Positions 39,513 to 48,752 of a stretch of 64,000 bases of DNA are shown one piece after another. Origin of the DNA: Acidovorax sp. NCPPB 4044 (GTDB lineage Bacteria > Pseudomonadota > Gammaproteobacteria > Burkholderiales > Burkholderiaceae_C); NCBI RefSeq assembly GCF_028069655.1, contig NZ_JAMCOS010000001.1, forward strand, positions 1,704,001 to 1,768,000. The letters run 5' to 3'. A model generated the notes under the pieces. The model saw only the letters and a program-made list of their open reading frames with translations. It did no database searches and was not told where the DNA came from. Both the position numbers and the translations under genes were made by a program. Every line of letters starts with the position of its first letter. Positions within the stretch are counted from its first letter, which is position 1.

Positions 39513-39980
39513 GTGAGGCTTCTCATCGTGGCGGTGGGCCAGCGCGTGCCCGACTGGGCGCAGACGGCCTATGACGACTATGCCAAGCGGTTTCCGCCCG
39601 AACTGAAGGTCGAGCTCAAGGCCGTCAAGACGGAGCCGCGGGGTTCCAAGACGCTGGAATCGATCTACGCCGCCGAGCGCGAACGCATCGAGGGCGCCAT
39701 CGCCCGCGGCATGCGGGTGGTCGTGCTCGACGAGCGCGGCACACCGCTCACCACCAAGGCGCTGGCCGGCCGGCTCCAGGGCTGGCAACTGGAGGGCGAT
39801 GACGTCGCACTCGTGATCGGCGGCCCCGATGGCCTGGACCCCGCCTTCCGGCAGTCGGCCCACGAGCGTATCCGGCTATCCGACCTCACGCTCCCGCACG
39901 CGATGGTGCGGGTGCTGCTGATCGAGCAACTCTACCGCGCCTGGTCCGTGAATGCGGGGCATCCGTACCATCGCGAGTAG
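39513..39980 (+). CDS. rlmH: 23S rRNA (pseudouridine1915-N3)-methyltransferase
   Basis: 155 aa, the E. coli RlmH length. It opens [20 protein letters not shown] with a GTG start at 39513. The SPOUT-fold knot region has [15 protein letters not shown] and the C-terminus is [21 protein letters not shown], which contains the conserved NxxxYHR. Placement directly after rsfS is the conserved order. The last 95 bp overlap a convergent GNAT gene. Confidence 0.97.
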   Translation: MRLLIVAVGQRVPDWAQTAYDDYAKRFPPELKVELKAVKTEPRGSKTLESIYAAERERIEGAIARGMRVVVLDERGTPLTTKALAGRLQGWQLEGDDVALVIGGPDGLDPAFRQSAHERIRLSDLTLPHAMVRVLLIEQLYRAWSVNAGHPYHRE

Positions 39981-40536
39981 CGGAGGCCGCGGGCGCTGCT
40001 GCATCGGGCTGGCGGCGCCAAACCTGCATTTCATAAGTCTTGCCGAGGACGGTCTCCCCGCCGGGCAGGCCCCCTTGTTCGGTGAACCCGAGCCGCTGGA
40101 GCAAACGCACGGAGGGCACATTTCCGGGATGCACATGCGCATCCAGGTGCCTCAGTCCGAACCCGTTGAAGCAGCCCCACAGCGCGGCCTCCAGCGCCTC
40201 CGCCATGAAACCCTGGCCCTGGTGCGCCCGGGCCATTTCGTAGCCGATGAGCGCCACCCGCTCCACCGGATCCCACTGCTTGAACTGGCACAGGCCGATC
40301 AGTCCCGGCGTGCCATGCCGTTCGATGGCCCAGCAGATGTCCGGGATCGCCTTGCGGCCGATCATCATCATCCACTCCGCGAAGATCTCGGCGGCCTCCA
40401 GGTCGGCCAGCGGGCCGTAGCCGATCCACACCCCGGGCGACCGGGTATCGCTCATTTCGAGCAGTGCGGGTGCATCCTGCAGGACAACGGGGCGCAGCCG
40501 CAGCCGCGCGGTGTGAAAGCTCGGGAGATCGGTCAT
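39886..40536 (-). CDS. GNAT-family N-acetyltransferase
   Basis: 216 aa. [20 protein letters not shown] opens the fold; [20 protein letters not shown] is the acetyl-CoA site; [20 protein letters not shown] closes it. The enzymatic domain ends near residue 180, and the low-complexity Ala/Arg tail runs antisense across the last 95 bp of rlmH. The substrate is unknown. The start is ATG 40536. Confidence 0.88.
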   Translation of the reverse strand: MTDLPSFHTARLRLRPVVLQDAPALLEMSDTRSPGVWIGYGPLADLEAAEIFAEWMMMIGRKAIPDICWAIERHGTPGLIGLCQFKQWDPVERVALIGYEMARAHQGQGFMAEALEAALWGCFNGFGLRHLDAHVHPGNVPSVRLLQRLGFTEQGGLPGGETVLGKTYEMQVWRRQPDAAAPAASATRDGTDAPHSRTRRGRVARSAAPAPSRAGA

Positions 40537-40635
40537 GCGCGCATCATCCCGCTCGCGGCGCTGGCGCCAGGCCCGGCCCTCGAAGCCATGCACCGCGCAG
40601 CGAAGCCGCTCCGGCTTCCGCTATCCTGCTGCGTT

Positions 40636-41292
40636 GTGAACCCGACCTCTTCCCCATCCTCTTTCTCTGCCGCCTTTTCGTTCATCTACCTCGCATCGCA
40701 GAGTCCCCGCCGGCGCCAGTTGCTCGACCAGCTCGGCGTGCGGCACGTGCTGCTGCTGCCCAATGCGGACGGCGATGCCTTCGTGGAAGATGCCGAGGCC
40801 ATCGAAGAGCCGAAACCCGGCGAAACGCCTTCGCGCTACGTGCAGCGCGTGACGGGGCTCAAGCTCGATGCGGCGGTGGCGCGTCACGCCCGGCGCGGCC
40901 TGGAGGTCGCGCCGATCCTGTGCTCCGACACCACCGTGGCGCTGGGGCGCGAGATCCTCGGCAAGCCGGACGACGAAGCGCACGCATGCCGCATGCTGTC
41001 TGCGCTGTCCGGGCACACGCACCGCGTGCTCACGGCCGTGGCCCTGCAGGTGCCCGGCGGAGCCCGCCACACGGCCCTGTCGGTGTCGCACGTCACGTTC
41101 GGTACGATGGCGCCCGCACAGATCGCCGCGTATGCCGCCAGCGGCGATCCGCAGGGCAAGGCGGGCGCCTATGGCATCCAGGGGCCTGCGGCACGGTATG
41201 TGTCGCGCATCGCCGGCAGCTACACCGGCATCATGGGCCTGCCGCTCTTCGAGACGGCGCAACTGCTGCGCCAGGCCGGCATGGCGGACTGA
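40636..41292 (+). CDS. maf: Maf-family nucleoside triphosphate pyrophosphatase
   Basis: 218 aa from a GTG start at 40636. IYLASQSPRRRQLLDQLGV is the phosphate-binding signature. PILCSDTTVALGREILGKP holds the catalytic Asp, and KAGAYGIQGPAARYVSRIAGS is the conserved C-terminal motif. Family members hydrolyse dTTP/UTP or modified nucleotides, acting in housecleaning. It lies in the conserved rsfS-rlmH-maf-rng order, here with the GNAT gene inserted on the opposite strand. Confidence 0.93.
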   Translation: MNPTSSPSSFSAAFSFIYLASQSPRRRQLLDQLGVRHVLLLPNADGDAFVEDAEAIEEPKPGETPSRYVQRVTGLKLDAAVARHARRGLEVAPILCSDTTVALGREILGKPDDEAHACRMLSALSGHTHRVLTAVALQVPGGARHTALSVSHVTFGTMAPAQIAAYAASGDPQGKAGAYGIQGPAARYVSRIAGSYTGIMGLPLFETAQLLRQAGMAD

Positions 41293-41436
41293 CGCTCCCG
41301 GGGAGCGGGCTCTCGCCGCCCGTTGCCCATCGCGGCGAAGCGCATTTCTCCGGAGGGCCGCATCCGAGCGAGGCCACGGCGGCCGCCCGGTTCAGGCATC
41401 ATCGGCGTCCAAGACCGAACCCGACGCGCGCCGCCC

Positions 41437-42924
41437 ATGCAACAAGACATCCTCATCAATTGGTCCCCCCAGGAAACGCGCGTCGCTGTCGTGGAGCACG
41501 GCGCGGTGCAGGAGCTGCATGTGGAGCGCACGCTGGAGCGGGGGCTCGTGGGCAACGTGTACCTGGGCAAGGTCTCCCGGGTGCTGCCGGGGATGCAGTC
41601 CGCCTTCATCGACATCGGCCTGGAGCGTGCGGCCTTCCTGCACGTGGCCGATGTGTGGCACCGGCAGGAAGGCGGCGAGGCGCCCATGTTCGCGCGCAAG
41701 GGCGAGCCGCCCGTGCCGATCGAGAAGCAGGTGTTCGAAGGCCAGTCTCTGCTGGTGCAGGTCATCAAGGACCCCATCGGCACCAAGGGCGCCCGCCTGT
41801 CCACGCAGATCAGCATCGCAGGCCGCCTGCTGGTGTTCCTGCCGCAGGATGACCATATCGGCGTGTCCCAGAAAATTCCCGCGGCCGAGCGCGACGCGTT
41901 GCGCGCGCGGCTGCAGGCACTCGTGGGCGACAAGTCGAGCGGCGGTGGCGGCGGCTTCATTCTGCGCACCAACGGGGAGGATTCCTCCGATGCCGAGCTG
42001 GCAGAAGACATCGCCTACCTGCGCAAGACCTGGGCGCGCATCCGCGACGCGGCCCTGCGGCAGCCTCCGGCGTCGCTGCTGCACCAGGACCTGAACCTGC
42101 TGCAACGCGTGCTGCGCGACCTGGTGGGCGAGGAAACCGCCAGCATCCGCATCGATTCTCAGGAGCAGTTCGCACTGCTGCAGGCATTCGGGCGCGAATT
42201 CATGCCCGCGGCAGCGCCCAAACTGCAGCTCTACAAGGGCGAGCGCCCGATCTTCGATCTCTACGCCATCGACGAAGAAATCGGCCGGGCCCTGGGCCGG
42301 CGCGTGGACCTGAAATCCGGCGGCTACCTCATCGTGGACCAGACCGAGGCCCTGACCACCATCGACGTGAACACCGGTGGCTATGTGGGCGCGCGCAACT
42401 TCGACGACACGATCTTCAAGACCAATCTGGAGGCGGCGCAGGCGATTGCCCGGCAACTGCGGCTGCGCAACCTCGGCGGGATCATCGTCGCGGATTTCAT
42501 CGACATGGCGCGGGAGGACCACAAGCAATCCGTGCTGGGTGAATTCCGCAAGCAACTCGCCCGCGACCGCGTGAAGACCATGACCGGCGGTTTCTCGCAG
42601 CTCGGGCTGGTGGAGATGACGCGCAAGCGCACCCGCGAATCGCTGGCGCACATGCTGTGCGAGCCCTGCGCCCATTGCCAGGGCAAGGGCAGCGTGAAGA
42701 CTGCCCGCAGCGTCTGCTACGACATCCTGCGCGAGATCCTGCGCGAGGCGCGGCAATTCAACCCGCGCGAGTTCCGTGTGGTGGCGGCGGCGAAGGTGGT
42801 GGAACTGTTCCTCGACGAAGAGAGCCAGCACCTCGCAGGCCTTTCGGATTTCATCGGAAAGCCGATCTCGCTGCAGGCGGAAGGGGCGCTGGGGCAGGAG
42901 CAGTACGACATCGTTTTACTTTGA
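41437..42924 (+). CDS. rng: Ribonuclease G
   Basis: 495 aa. It begins MQQDILINWSPQETRVAVVE; the S1 domain follows (VGNVYLGKVSRVLPGMQSAF). The catalytic domain contains TTIDVNTGGYVG with a metal-binding Asp, and IIVADFIDM. The zinc-link cysteines are in CEPCAHCQGKG. It matures 5' ends of 16S rRNA and degrades mRNA. It is the last core gene before an accessory region. Confidence 0.96.
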   Translation: MQQDILINWSPQETRVAVVEHGAVQELHVERTLERGLVGNVYLGKVSRVLPGMQSAFIDIGLERAAFLHVADVWHRQEGGEAPMFARKGEPPVPIEKQVFEGQSLLVQVIKDPIGTKGARLSTQISIAGRLLVFLPQDDHIGVSQKIPAAERDALRARLQALVGDKSSGGGGGFILRTNGEDSSDAELAEDIAYLRKTWARIRDAALRQPPASLLHQDLNLLQRVLRDLVGEETASIRIDSQEQFALLQAFGREFMPAAAPKLQLYKGERPIFDLYAIDEEIGRALGRRVDLKSGGYLIVDQTEALTTIDVNTGGYVGARNFDDTIFKTNLEAAQAIARQLRLRNLGGIIVADFIDMAREDHKQSVLGEFRKQLARDRVKTMTGGFSQLGLVEMTRKRTRESLAHMLCEPCAHCQGKGSVKTARSVCYDILREILREARQFNPREFRVVAAAKVVELFLDEESQHLAGLSDFIGKPISLQAEGALGQEQYDIVLL

Positions 42925-42960
42925 GGTTTCGGGGCTTCCCATCGTGTCCCATATGCCACG

Positions 42961-43341
42961 CCGCAATCACGGGCGACATTCCGGGCGGCACCTACATGCA
43001 CGACGGGCATGTTGGAGATCCAAACCCCTCGGCTGCTCAATCAGCGGTTCAGGCGGGGCTGATCGCATCCAGCGACGCCATGCTCGGCCTATCTCTTGAG
43101 AAGGGATCAACGTGCCGACGACGGCACTGACCGACACGGTGGTACGGGTTGGAAACACGTCCGGCGCGGAGATCGAAAAGTTTCAGGAGTTCGGCCTAAC
43201 GGCCGACGATGGTCAGGGAATCTTCATGGTGTCGGGCAAGATCATCAGCCGGCGTGCGCTATTCAAGCCCGACAGGCCGATCTGGCATTGGCGGTATTTC
43301 GCATGTACCAGACAGAATGCAAGGACGACGGCAAATGTCTA
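42961..43341 (+). pseudogene. Decayed gene fragment of unknown function
   Basis: Two protein-like reading frames meet near 43108. The first reads ITGDIPGGTYMHDGHVGD and SAAQSAVQAGLIASSDAMLG; after a one-base shift in GAGAAGGGATCAACG the other continues INVPTTALTDTVVRVGNTSG and EKFQEFGLTADDGQGIFMVS. Neither has a convincing start, and the 3' end fades into the LysR gene's stop. It looks like the remains of a longer gene. The family is not recognised. Confidence 0.3.
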
Positions 43342-44238
43342 GGCCTGTCCGTCGTGTCGAAGCATATCGATGACGGCACGCAACGCCGGGCGCATCTGGC
43401 GCCGGCTCGGATAGTACAGGAAGGTCCCCTCGTAGCGCATGGACCACTTGGGCAGGAGTTCCACGAGCTTGCCACTGGCCAGATGTTCCGCAACCTGCTC
43501 CCGAAGCAGATAACCCACGCCGGTTCCGGCCAGAGCCGCGCCTATCATCAGGTCCATGTCGTTGGTGATGAAGGTTGGGTTTATCGCGACATCGAAGGTG
43601 CGCGTTCCTCGTTGGAACTGCCATCGCAACATGGCGCCGGAAGTGCTCATGCGATAGGAAAGGCAAGAATGCTGCACCAGATCCTGCGGACGCTCGATCG
43701 CAGGGGCAGCCTTGAGGTACTTGGGTGCGGCGACCACTGCGGTCCTGTAGTCGGGACTGATGCGCACGGCCACCATGTCCTGTGCCAGTCGCTCGCCGTT
43801 TCGGATGCCTGCGTCGTAGCCAGCCGAGACGATATCGACCAATCCCTCTTCAGTCGTGATATCCAGCGTGATGCCCGGATACTCCCGTCGCAGGGCCTGC
43901 AACTTAGGCATGACGTAGAGAACGGCGCCGCTGCGGTGCGAGTTGATACGGACGCGCCCGCAGGGACCGGAATGCTCGGACGCAAGCGCTTCCAGTCCAT
44001 CCCCGATTTCGCGGATCGCCGGCTGGACTCGTGCCAGGAGGCGTTCGCCTGCTGCCGTGGGGGCGACGCTCCGGGTGGTTCGGCTGAGCAGCTTGACGTC
44101 CAGACGTTCCTCCAGCAGGCGCATCGCATGACTGAGCGCCGAGCTTGTAATGCCCAGGCGGTTCGCCGCGCGGGTGAAGCTCCGCTCTTCGGCGATCACC
44201 GCAAATGCCATCAGATCGGCCAAGTCTGCTCGATTCAT
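43339..44238 (-). CDS. LysR-family transcriptional regulator
   Basis: 299 aa. The N-terminal helix-turn-helix is RSFTRAANRLGITSSALSHA, with LEERLDVKLLSRTTRSVAPT after it, and the substrate-binding domain fills the rest. It is divergent from the quinone-oxidoreductase-like gene 144 bp away, the usual arrangement for a LysR regulator and its target. The intergenic region is AT-rich and probably carries both promoters. Confidence 0.93.
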   Translation of the reverse strand: MNRADLADLMAFAVIAEERSFTRAANRLGITSSALSHAMRLLEERLDVKLLSRTTRSVAPTAAGERLLARVQPAIREIGDGLEALASEHSGPCGRVRINSHRSGAVLYVMPKLQALRREYPGITLDITTEEGLVDIVSAGYDAGIRNGERLAQDMVAVRISPDYRTAVVAAPKYLKAAPAIERPQDLVQHSCLSYRMSTSGAMLRWQFQRGTRTFDVAINPTFITNDMDLMIGAALAGTGVGYLLREQVAEHLASGKLVELLPKWSMRYEGTFLYYPSRRQMRPALRAVIDMLRHDGQA

Positions 44239-44382
44239 TGCTGAGCTTCACTCATAACTTCATTAAATAGATCCATCTTATCAAGCAATGGCGATGTTCC
44301 TAAACTCGTTATTTGACCGGCATGCTCGCGACGTAGCTGCGCGAGCTGCATCTCAAATGGCCTGATAAGGAGTATGGAAAAA

Positions 44383-45396
44383 ATGAAGCGTTGGATTCTG
44401 AAAAGCGGGGAAACCACCCTGGATGGTCTTGTCCTCGAAGCCGTCGCCAAGCCCGAGCCGGGACCCGGCCAGGTGCGCGTGCGTATTCGCGCCGTGTCGA
44501 TGAACTACCGCGAGCAACTCGCCCTGATGAATGCCGGCGGCAACTGGCGGGTGGATCGCGACATCATCCCCGTTGCAGACGGCGCCGGCGAGATCGATGC
44601 GGTCGGCGAAGGCGTCGATCGATGGAACGTCGGCGACAAGGTGATCACGGTCTATCTGCGCGATTTCATCCACTGGCCGCCGCATGCCGGCACCGGCCTG
44701 GGCCTGGGGGCTCTGGACGAAGACGGCGTTCTTGCCGAGTACGTCATCCTGTCGACCGAGCGCGTGACCCGTGCTCCTACCACACTCAGCTTTGCAGAAG
44801 CGGCGACGCTCCCGTGCGCGGCACTGACCGCATGGGCTGCGCTCCAGAACGCCTACCCGGTGCAGCCAGGTCAGAAGGTGCTGTCGCTGGGCACCGGTAG
44901 CGTATCGCTGTTTGCAATGGCGTTCGCGCAAGCGTTGGGCGCGAAGACTTATGTGACCACCAGCCAGGACGACAAGCGCGCCCGCTTGACCGAATTAGGT
45001 GCCGAAGACGTCTTCAACTACCGCACCGACGAGAACTGGGGCCAGTCCATCTACACGGCCACCGGTGGCGTGGACAAGGTGGTGAATACCGCTGGCTTCG
45101 GGTCGATCAACCAGTCGGTCCAGGCGCTGGCCTTCGGCGGCGACATTGGTGTGGTCGGCTTGTTCAATTTCGGCGACGTGATCGACCCCGGCCTGTTCCT
45201 CGCCAAGGGCACGAGCATGCGCGGCATCCCGGTCGGTACACGTGACGCCCAAGAGGAAATGGTTCGCTTCATCGACGAGCATCAGATCAAGCCGGTGATC
45301 GGCCGGGTCATCCCCTTCGCCGACGCGAAGGACGCCTACAAGGCTCAGAGCGCACCGGACCTGTTCGGCAAGATCGTCGTCACCGTCGGAAGCTGA
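44383..45396 (+). CDS. Medium-chain dehydrogenase/reductase, quinone-oxidoreductase-like
   Basis: 337 aa. VRIRAVSMNYREQLALMNAG replaces the zinc-ligand Cys of true alcohol dehydrogenases, and GQKVLSLGTGSVSLFAMAFA is the NAD(P) site. The protein is thus of the zinc-free QOR branch. AAGGAG at 44367-44372 is too close to the ATG at 44374 but ideally placed for the ATG at 44383, which decides the start. It is likely controlled by the divergent LysR. A broken SDR gene lies downstream. Confidence 0.88.
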   Translation: MKRWILKSGETTLDGLVLEAVAKPEPGPGQVRVRIRAVSMNYREQLALMNAGGNWRVDRDIIPVADGAGEIDAVGEGVDRWNVGDKVITVYLRDFIHWPPHAGTGLGLGALDEDGVLAEYVILSTERVTRAPTTLSFAEAATLPCAALTAWAALQNAYPVQPGQKVLSLGTGSVSLFAMAFAQALGAKTYVTTSQDDKRARLTELGAEDVFNYRTDENWGQSIYTATGGVDKVVNTAGFGSINQSVQALAFGGDIGVVGLFNFGDVIDPGLFLAKGTSMRGIPVGTRDAQEEMVRFIDEHQIKPVIGRVIPFADAKDAYKAQSAPDLFGKIVVTVGS

Positions 45397-45473
45397 TTTA
45401 ACGTCTCGACCCCCGCACAGGCCTCTGTAAAGGCTGTGCTCAACAGCATTACCGAAGAAGAGGAACGGAACAG

Positions 45474-45720
45474 ATGGAATAAAGCTATTAAGGCAAGACG
45501 GTGCTCGTCAACGGCGGCAACTCGGGGGTCGGCAAGGCGGCTGGCGAACTATTCGCACGTCGCGGTGCAAAGGTCGCAGTTGCCGCGCGGCGGCCTCCGA
45601 ACTGGATGAGGTGGTTGCAGAGATTTCGGAATTCGGCGGAAGGCCATCGGAATTCCCACGGATGTCGCAGATCCGGCGCAAGTGGCGGCGCTTGTCGAGG
45701 AGGTGGTAGCCCGCTTCGAT
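45474..45720 (+). pseudogene. Broken short-chain dehydrogenase gene
   Basis: The N-terminal Rossmann motif is clear (GKTVLVNGGNSGVGKAAGEL, then FARRGAKVAVAAR). The frame then slips near 45586, giving ASELDEVVAEISEFGG, and again near 45647, giving KAIGIPTDVADPAQVAALVE and EVVARFD. After about 45718 the SDR sequence is lost where IS3-like sequence begins. The likely ancestral ATG at 45474 is followed by two in-frame stops. It was probably cotranscribed with the quinone oxidoreductase gene before decay. Confidence 0.75.
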
Positions 45721-46042
45721 CAGTGTTTCGTAGTCCAGCGACTTCATGCGTGCGGTGCCCAGGTGCAGCCAGCCCTCGTGGGTACCGATGTACGTGATGT
45801 CGGTTCCCCAGGACTGATTGGGCTGTGTCACGGTGAACTGGCGCTGCAGGTGTTTAGGCGCGACAACCGCAGGCTTGTCACCCCGCATGCCAGGACGGCT
45901 TCGATAGCCGGTCTGCGAGCGCAGTCCTTCGAGTTTGAGCAATCGGGCCACGCGGTGCTTGCCGCAGGTCTCGCCCAGATCGCGCATGTCCAGGGTGAGT
46001 TTGCGGTAGCCGTAGGCATCAGGTTTGAGGCTCAGAGGTGTC
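45720..46042 (-). mobile_element. IS3-family transposase (OrfB) remnant
   Basis: The minus strand encodes AYGYRKLTLDMRDLGETCGK, HRVARLLKLEGLRSQTGY and RQFTVTQPNQSWGTDITYIG, the helix-turn-helix linker and first DDE-domain strand of an IS3-type OrfB. It stops matching after GWLHL near 45765. The rest of the catalytic domain and the 5' end of the transposase are missing and no complete terminal repeats are seen, so the element is dead. It truncates the adjacent SDR gene. Confidence 0.75.
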
Positions 46043-46274
46043 TAGGGAAGCTGGGGCGATTAAGACATCGTGCTGCTGTAAGGCGGCAAGCCTTCATCGT
46101 GCGTCGGGCGCCGCAGGGTTCCCGATCCCTGGCGCAGGGCGTGCCAACCCAGTCCTGCGCGCCAGGCGGGCGCGGCGGCGCTGGTTCCTACAGTGTCAGA
46201 AGCAAGCCATCCACAGGCCGTGGCGCAGGCCGCTGGTAACGTGCAAATCCCGGTTTCAACCAAGGATCAAAGGC

Positions 46275-47435
46275 ATGGCGCAGCACCGAGTGGAGCATGG
46301 CACCTGGCACGAAGAAGACGCTGCGGCACTGAACCTCCTTTTCATGGAGAAGGTTCGGCAGTACGCCGTGGTGTTCATGGACCCCGAAGGCCGCATCACC
46401 GGATGGACCGAAGGGTGCCACGCCATCACCGGCTTCACTGCGCAGGAAGTGATCGGCAAGTCCATCACGCTGTTGTTCACTCCCGAGGACGTGGAGCGCG
46501 GCCTTCACATGCATGAGCTGAATACGGCCCGGCTGCTCGGCGCGGCCGAAGACGAGCGCTGGCATGTGCGCAAGGACGGCTCGCGTTTCTGGGGAAGCGG
46601 CATGACGTTTCCGTTGGGCCCCGGGCCGCAGCCGCGCGGCTTTGCCAAGCTGTTCCGCGACGCCACCCACCTGCGGCTGAGAATGGATGCGCTGGAAAGC
46701 GAGGTTCGGCAGCTCACACAGGACCGTCATGACCGCAACGTGTTCCTGGCCACCATCGCGCACGAACTGCGCAACCCGCTGCAGCCGATGAGCATCGCGA
46801 CGGCATTGCTGTCGCACCCGTCCCAGCAGGCACGGCATGAACAGGCGCTGAAAATCATTCACCGGCAGCTCGGGTTCATCGAGCGGCTGGTCGAGGACCT
46901 GATCGACATGACCCGTGTCGCCCAGGGCCGGATGGCCATCGTCTACGGACGGGTGGAACTGCAGGCGCTGGTGCGTGAGGCCGTGGATTCCATGCGCCAT
47001 GCGGCCATGGTGAAAGACATCCAACTGCGTTGCGTATTGCCGCCCGTGCCGGTGCGTGTCGAGGCGGACGCCGGCCGGCTCACGCAGGTGCTCGTGAACC
47101 TGTTGAACAACGCGGTCAAATTCACTCCGAAGGGCGGCGAGGTGTCGGTGTCGGCGAACGTCGACCAGACCCATTTCATTGTCAAGGTCCAGGATACCGG
47201 GCAGGGCATCGGGCCCGAGCTTCAGCCGAAGATCTTCGATATGTTCACCCAGGCCGAGCCCTCCGGCACGGCACGCGGACAGGGGCTTGGCATCGGATTG
47301 GCACTGGTCAAGCAGATCGTCTCGCTGCACCGCGGTACCGTGGAGGTGAAAAGCGAGGGCATCGGCAAAGGCAGCGAATTCTTCGTCCGTATTCCGCTGG
47401 CGGAGCCCGAGCCGGCTGGGGAGCATCCCGGATGA
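46275..47435 (+). CDS. Soluble PAS-domain sensor histidine kinase
   Basis: 386 aa with no transmembrane segment. A PAS domain (about 25-135) contains AVVFMDPEGRITGWTEGCHA and the PAC-like RKDGSRFWGSGM. The phosphoacceptor is His163 in FLATIAHELRNPLQPM. The ATPase domain has VNLLNNAVKFTPKGG (N box), VQDTGQGIG and GQGLGIGLALVKQIVSLHRG. It senses an intracellular signal. No response regulator is encoded nearby. The start is ATG 46275. Confidence 0.9.
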   Translation: MAQHRVEHGTWHEEDAAALNLLFMEKVRQYAVVFMDPEGRITGWTEGCHAITGFTAQEVIGKSITLLFTPEDVERGLHMHELNTARLLGAAEDERWHVRKDGSRFWGSGMTFPLGPGPQPRGFAKLFRDATHLRLRMDALESEVRQLTQDRHDRNVFLATIAHELRNPLQPMSIATALLSHPSQQARHEQALKIIHRQLGFIERLVEDLIDMTRVAQGRMAIVYGRVELQALVREAVDSMRHAAMVKDIQLRCVLPPVPVRVEADAGRLTQVLVNLLNNAVKFTPKGGEVSVSANVDQTHFIVKVQDTGQGIGPELQPKIFDMFTQAEPSGTARGQGLGIGLALVKQIVSLHRGTVEVKSEGIGKGSEFFVRIPLAEPEPAGEHPG

Positions 47436-47576
47436 TGCCGTTCGATCGCTCGTCAGACTCGGGTCCTGGATTCCATTGATTTGCGTAATCGAAGAATGAG
47501 CGAGCAACGCTCAAGAATCAAGGCACCCTAGTTCTCTACGCTCTCGCCCTGCAAAGAACATGAGGGAGCGGAGTGA

Positions 47577-48752
47577 ATGAACGATAGAACGCAGGCGGTC
47601 GCGTCGGCCGGGGTGTTGATGCGCCCCGCGCCGTCGGCGTGGCAGGTGAGTGCCACGCAGGACGTGCACTACGAAGTACGGCAGCTGGATGGACTGTTCG
47701 ACGAATCGAACCGGGGTTTTCTCGACGCCTGCGGTGCGGGCCCATCGGTGCGCAGGCACGTCGTGGTCATTGACGAAAGAGTACATGCCCTGTATGGCGA
47801 CCAGATCCGCCGTTACTACGACCGCCACGGCGTGGAACTGCAGGCGCTGGTTCTGCCGGTGACCGAAGAGGAAAAGGACCTGGAGTCGGCCATGTCGATC
47901 GTCAGGCACCTGGAGGCACACGGTGTCCTGCGGCGTTCCGATCCATTGATCGGCATCGGTGGCGGTGTGCTGCTCGACCTGGTCGGCTTCGCAGCGGGGC
48001 TGTACCGCAGGGGCATTCCCTACATCAAGGTGCCTACCAATGCGATGGCGATCTGGGATGCCGCGGTGGGCATCAAGACCGCCGTCAACGCCCTGGGGCG
48101 CCGGAACCGGCTGGGTTCGTACCACGCGCCGAGCAAGGCCTTGCTCGACCGCCGGTTCCTGCGCACCGTCGAGCGGCGCCATCTGTCGAATGGCATGGGC
48201 GAGTTGCTGAAGCTGGCAGTCATCAAGGATGCACGCTTGTTCACCCTGCTTGAACGCCACTCGAGGATGCTGCTGGACACGGCGTTCCAGGACGGCGCTG
48301 TGGCGCCCGAGGTGATCTCGCGCGCCGTGGATGGGATGCTCGAGGAACTGGCCCCCAACCTGTGGGAGACGATGCTCGAACGTTCCGTGGATTTCGGACA
48401 CTCGTTCGCTCCCCTGCTGGAGATGCGTGCGCTTCCCGAACTGCTGCATGGCGAAGCCGTGGCGCTGGATGTGCTGTTCTCCTGCCGCATTGCGGTTGGC
48501 CGCGGCCTCATGGCAGTGGGCGAACTCGACCGCGTGGCCGCCGTGATGCGGGCCATGGAATTGCCGCTGCACCACCGGTTCTTCGAAGACGCCGATATGC
48601 TGCAGGAAGCCCTTGCCGACACGGTGCGGCACCGCGACGGCCTGCAGCGCTTGCCCATGCCCTCGGGCATCGGCGATTGCGTCTTCATCAACGACCTGGG
48701 CATCGGGGAAATCCGTGCAGCCGCCGAAGGAATGCGCGATGCGGCCTACTGA
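47577..48752 (+). CDS. Sugar-phosphate cyclase of the sedoheptulose 7-phosphate cyclase (EEVS-like) group
   Basis: 391 aa, same superfamily as AroB. Zinc ligands appear conserved as Glu209 (GMGELLKLAVIKD), His275 (VDFGHSFAPL) and His291 (LLHGEAVALD). The NAD-binding GIGGGVLLDLVGFAAGLYRR and the stretches RNRLGSYHAP and RRHLSNGMGELLK match 2-epi-5-epi-valiolone synthases, not 3-dehydroquinate synthase, whose GKNxIGAFYQP is absent. The segment VPTNAMAIWDAAVGIKTAVN differs from the usual VPTTLxGLxDAxVGxKTGVN, so the exact substrate or product may differ. It is the first gene of a cluster with SDR, exporter and two sugar kinases. C7-cyclitol formation is inferred. Confidence 0.8.
   Translation: MNDRTQAVASAGVLMRPAPSAWQVSATQDVHYEVRQLDGLFDESNRGFLDACGAGPSVRRHVVVIDERVHALYGDQIRRYYDRHGVELQALVLPVTEEEKDLESAMSIVRHLEAHGVLRRSDPLIGIGGGVLLDLVGFAAGLYRRGIPYIKVPTNAMAIWDAAVGIKTAVNALGRRNRLGSYHAPSKALLDRRFLRTVERRHLSNGMGELLKLAVIKDARLFTLLERHSRMLLDTAFQDGAVAPEVISRAVDGMLEELAPNLWETMLERSVDFGHSFAPLLEMRALPELLHGEAVALDVLFSCRIAVGRGLMAVGELDRVAAVMRAMELPLHHRFFEDADMLQEALADTVRHRDGLQRLPMPSGIGDCVFINDLGIGEIRAAAEGMRDAAY

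Noticed and set aside
46043-46274. Possible gene between the IS remnant and the PAS kinase
   Set aside because: Open frames on both strands are short and low-complexity with no ribosome-binding site or recognisable motif.
47577-48752. Cyclase as AroB (3-dehydroquinate synthase) or aminoDHQ synthase
   Set aside because: The AroB motif GKNxIGAFYQP is replaced by RNRLGSYHAP, and HLSNGMGELLK and IKDARLF follow the sedoheptulose 7-phosphate cyclase pattern. Phylogeny would still be decisive.
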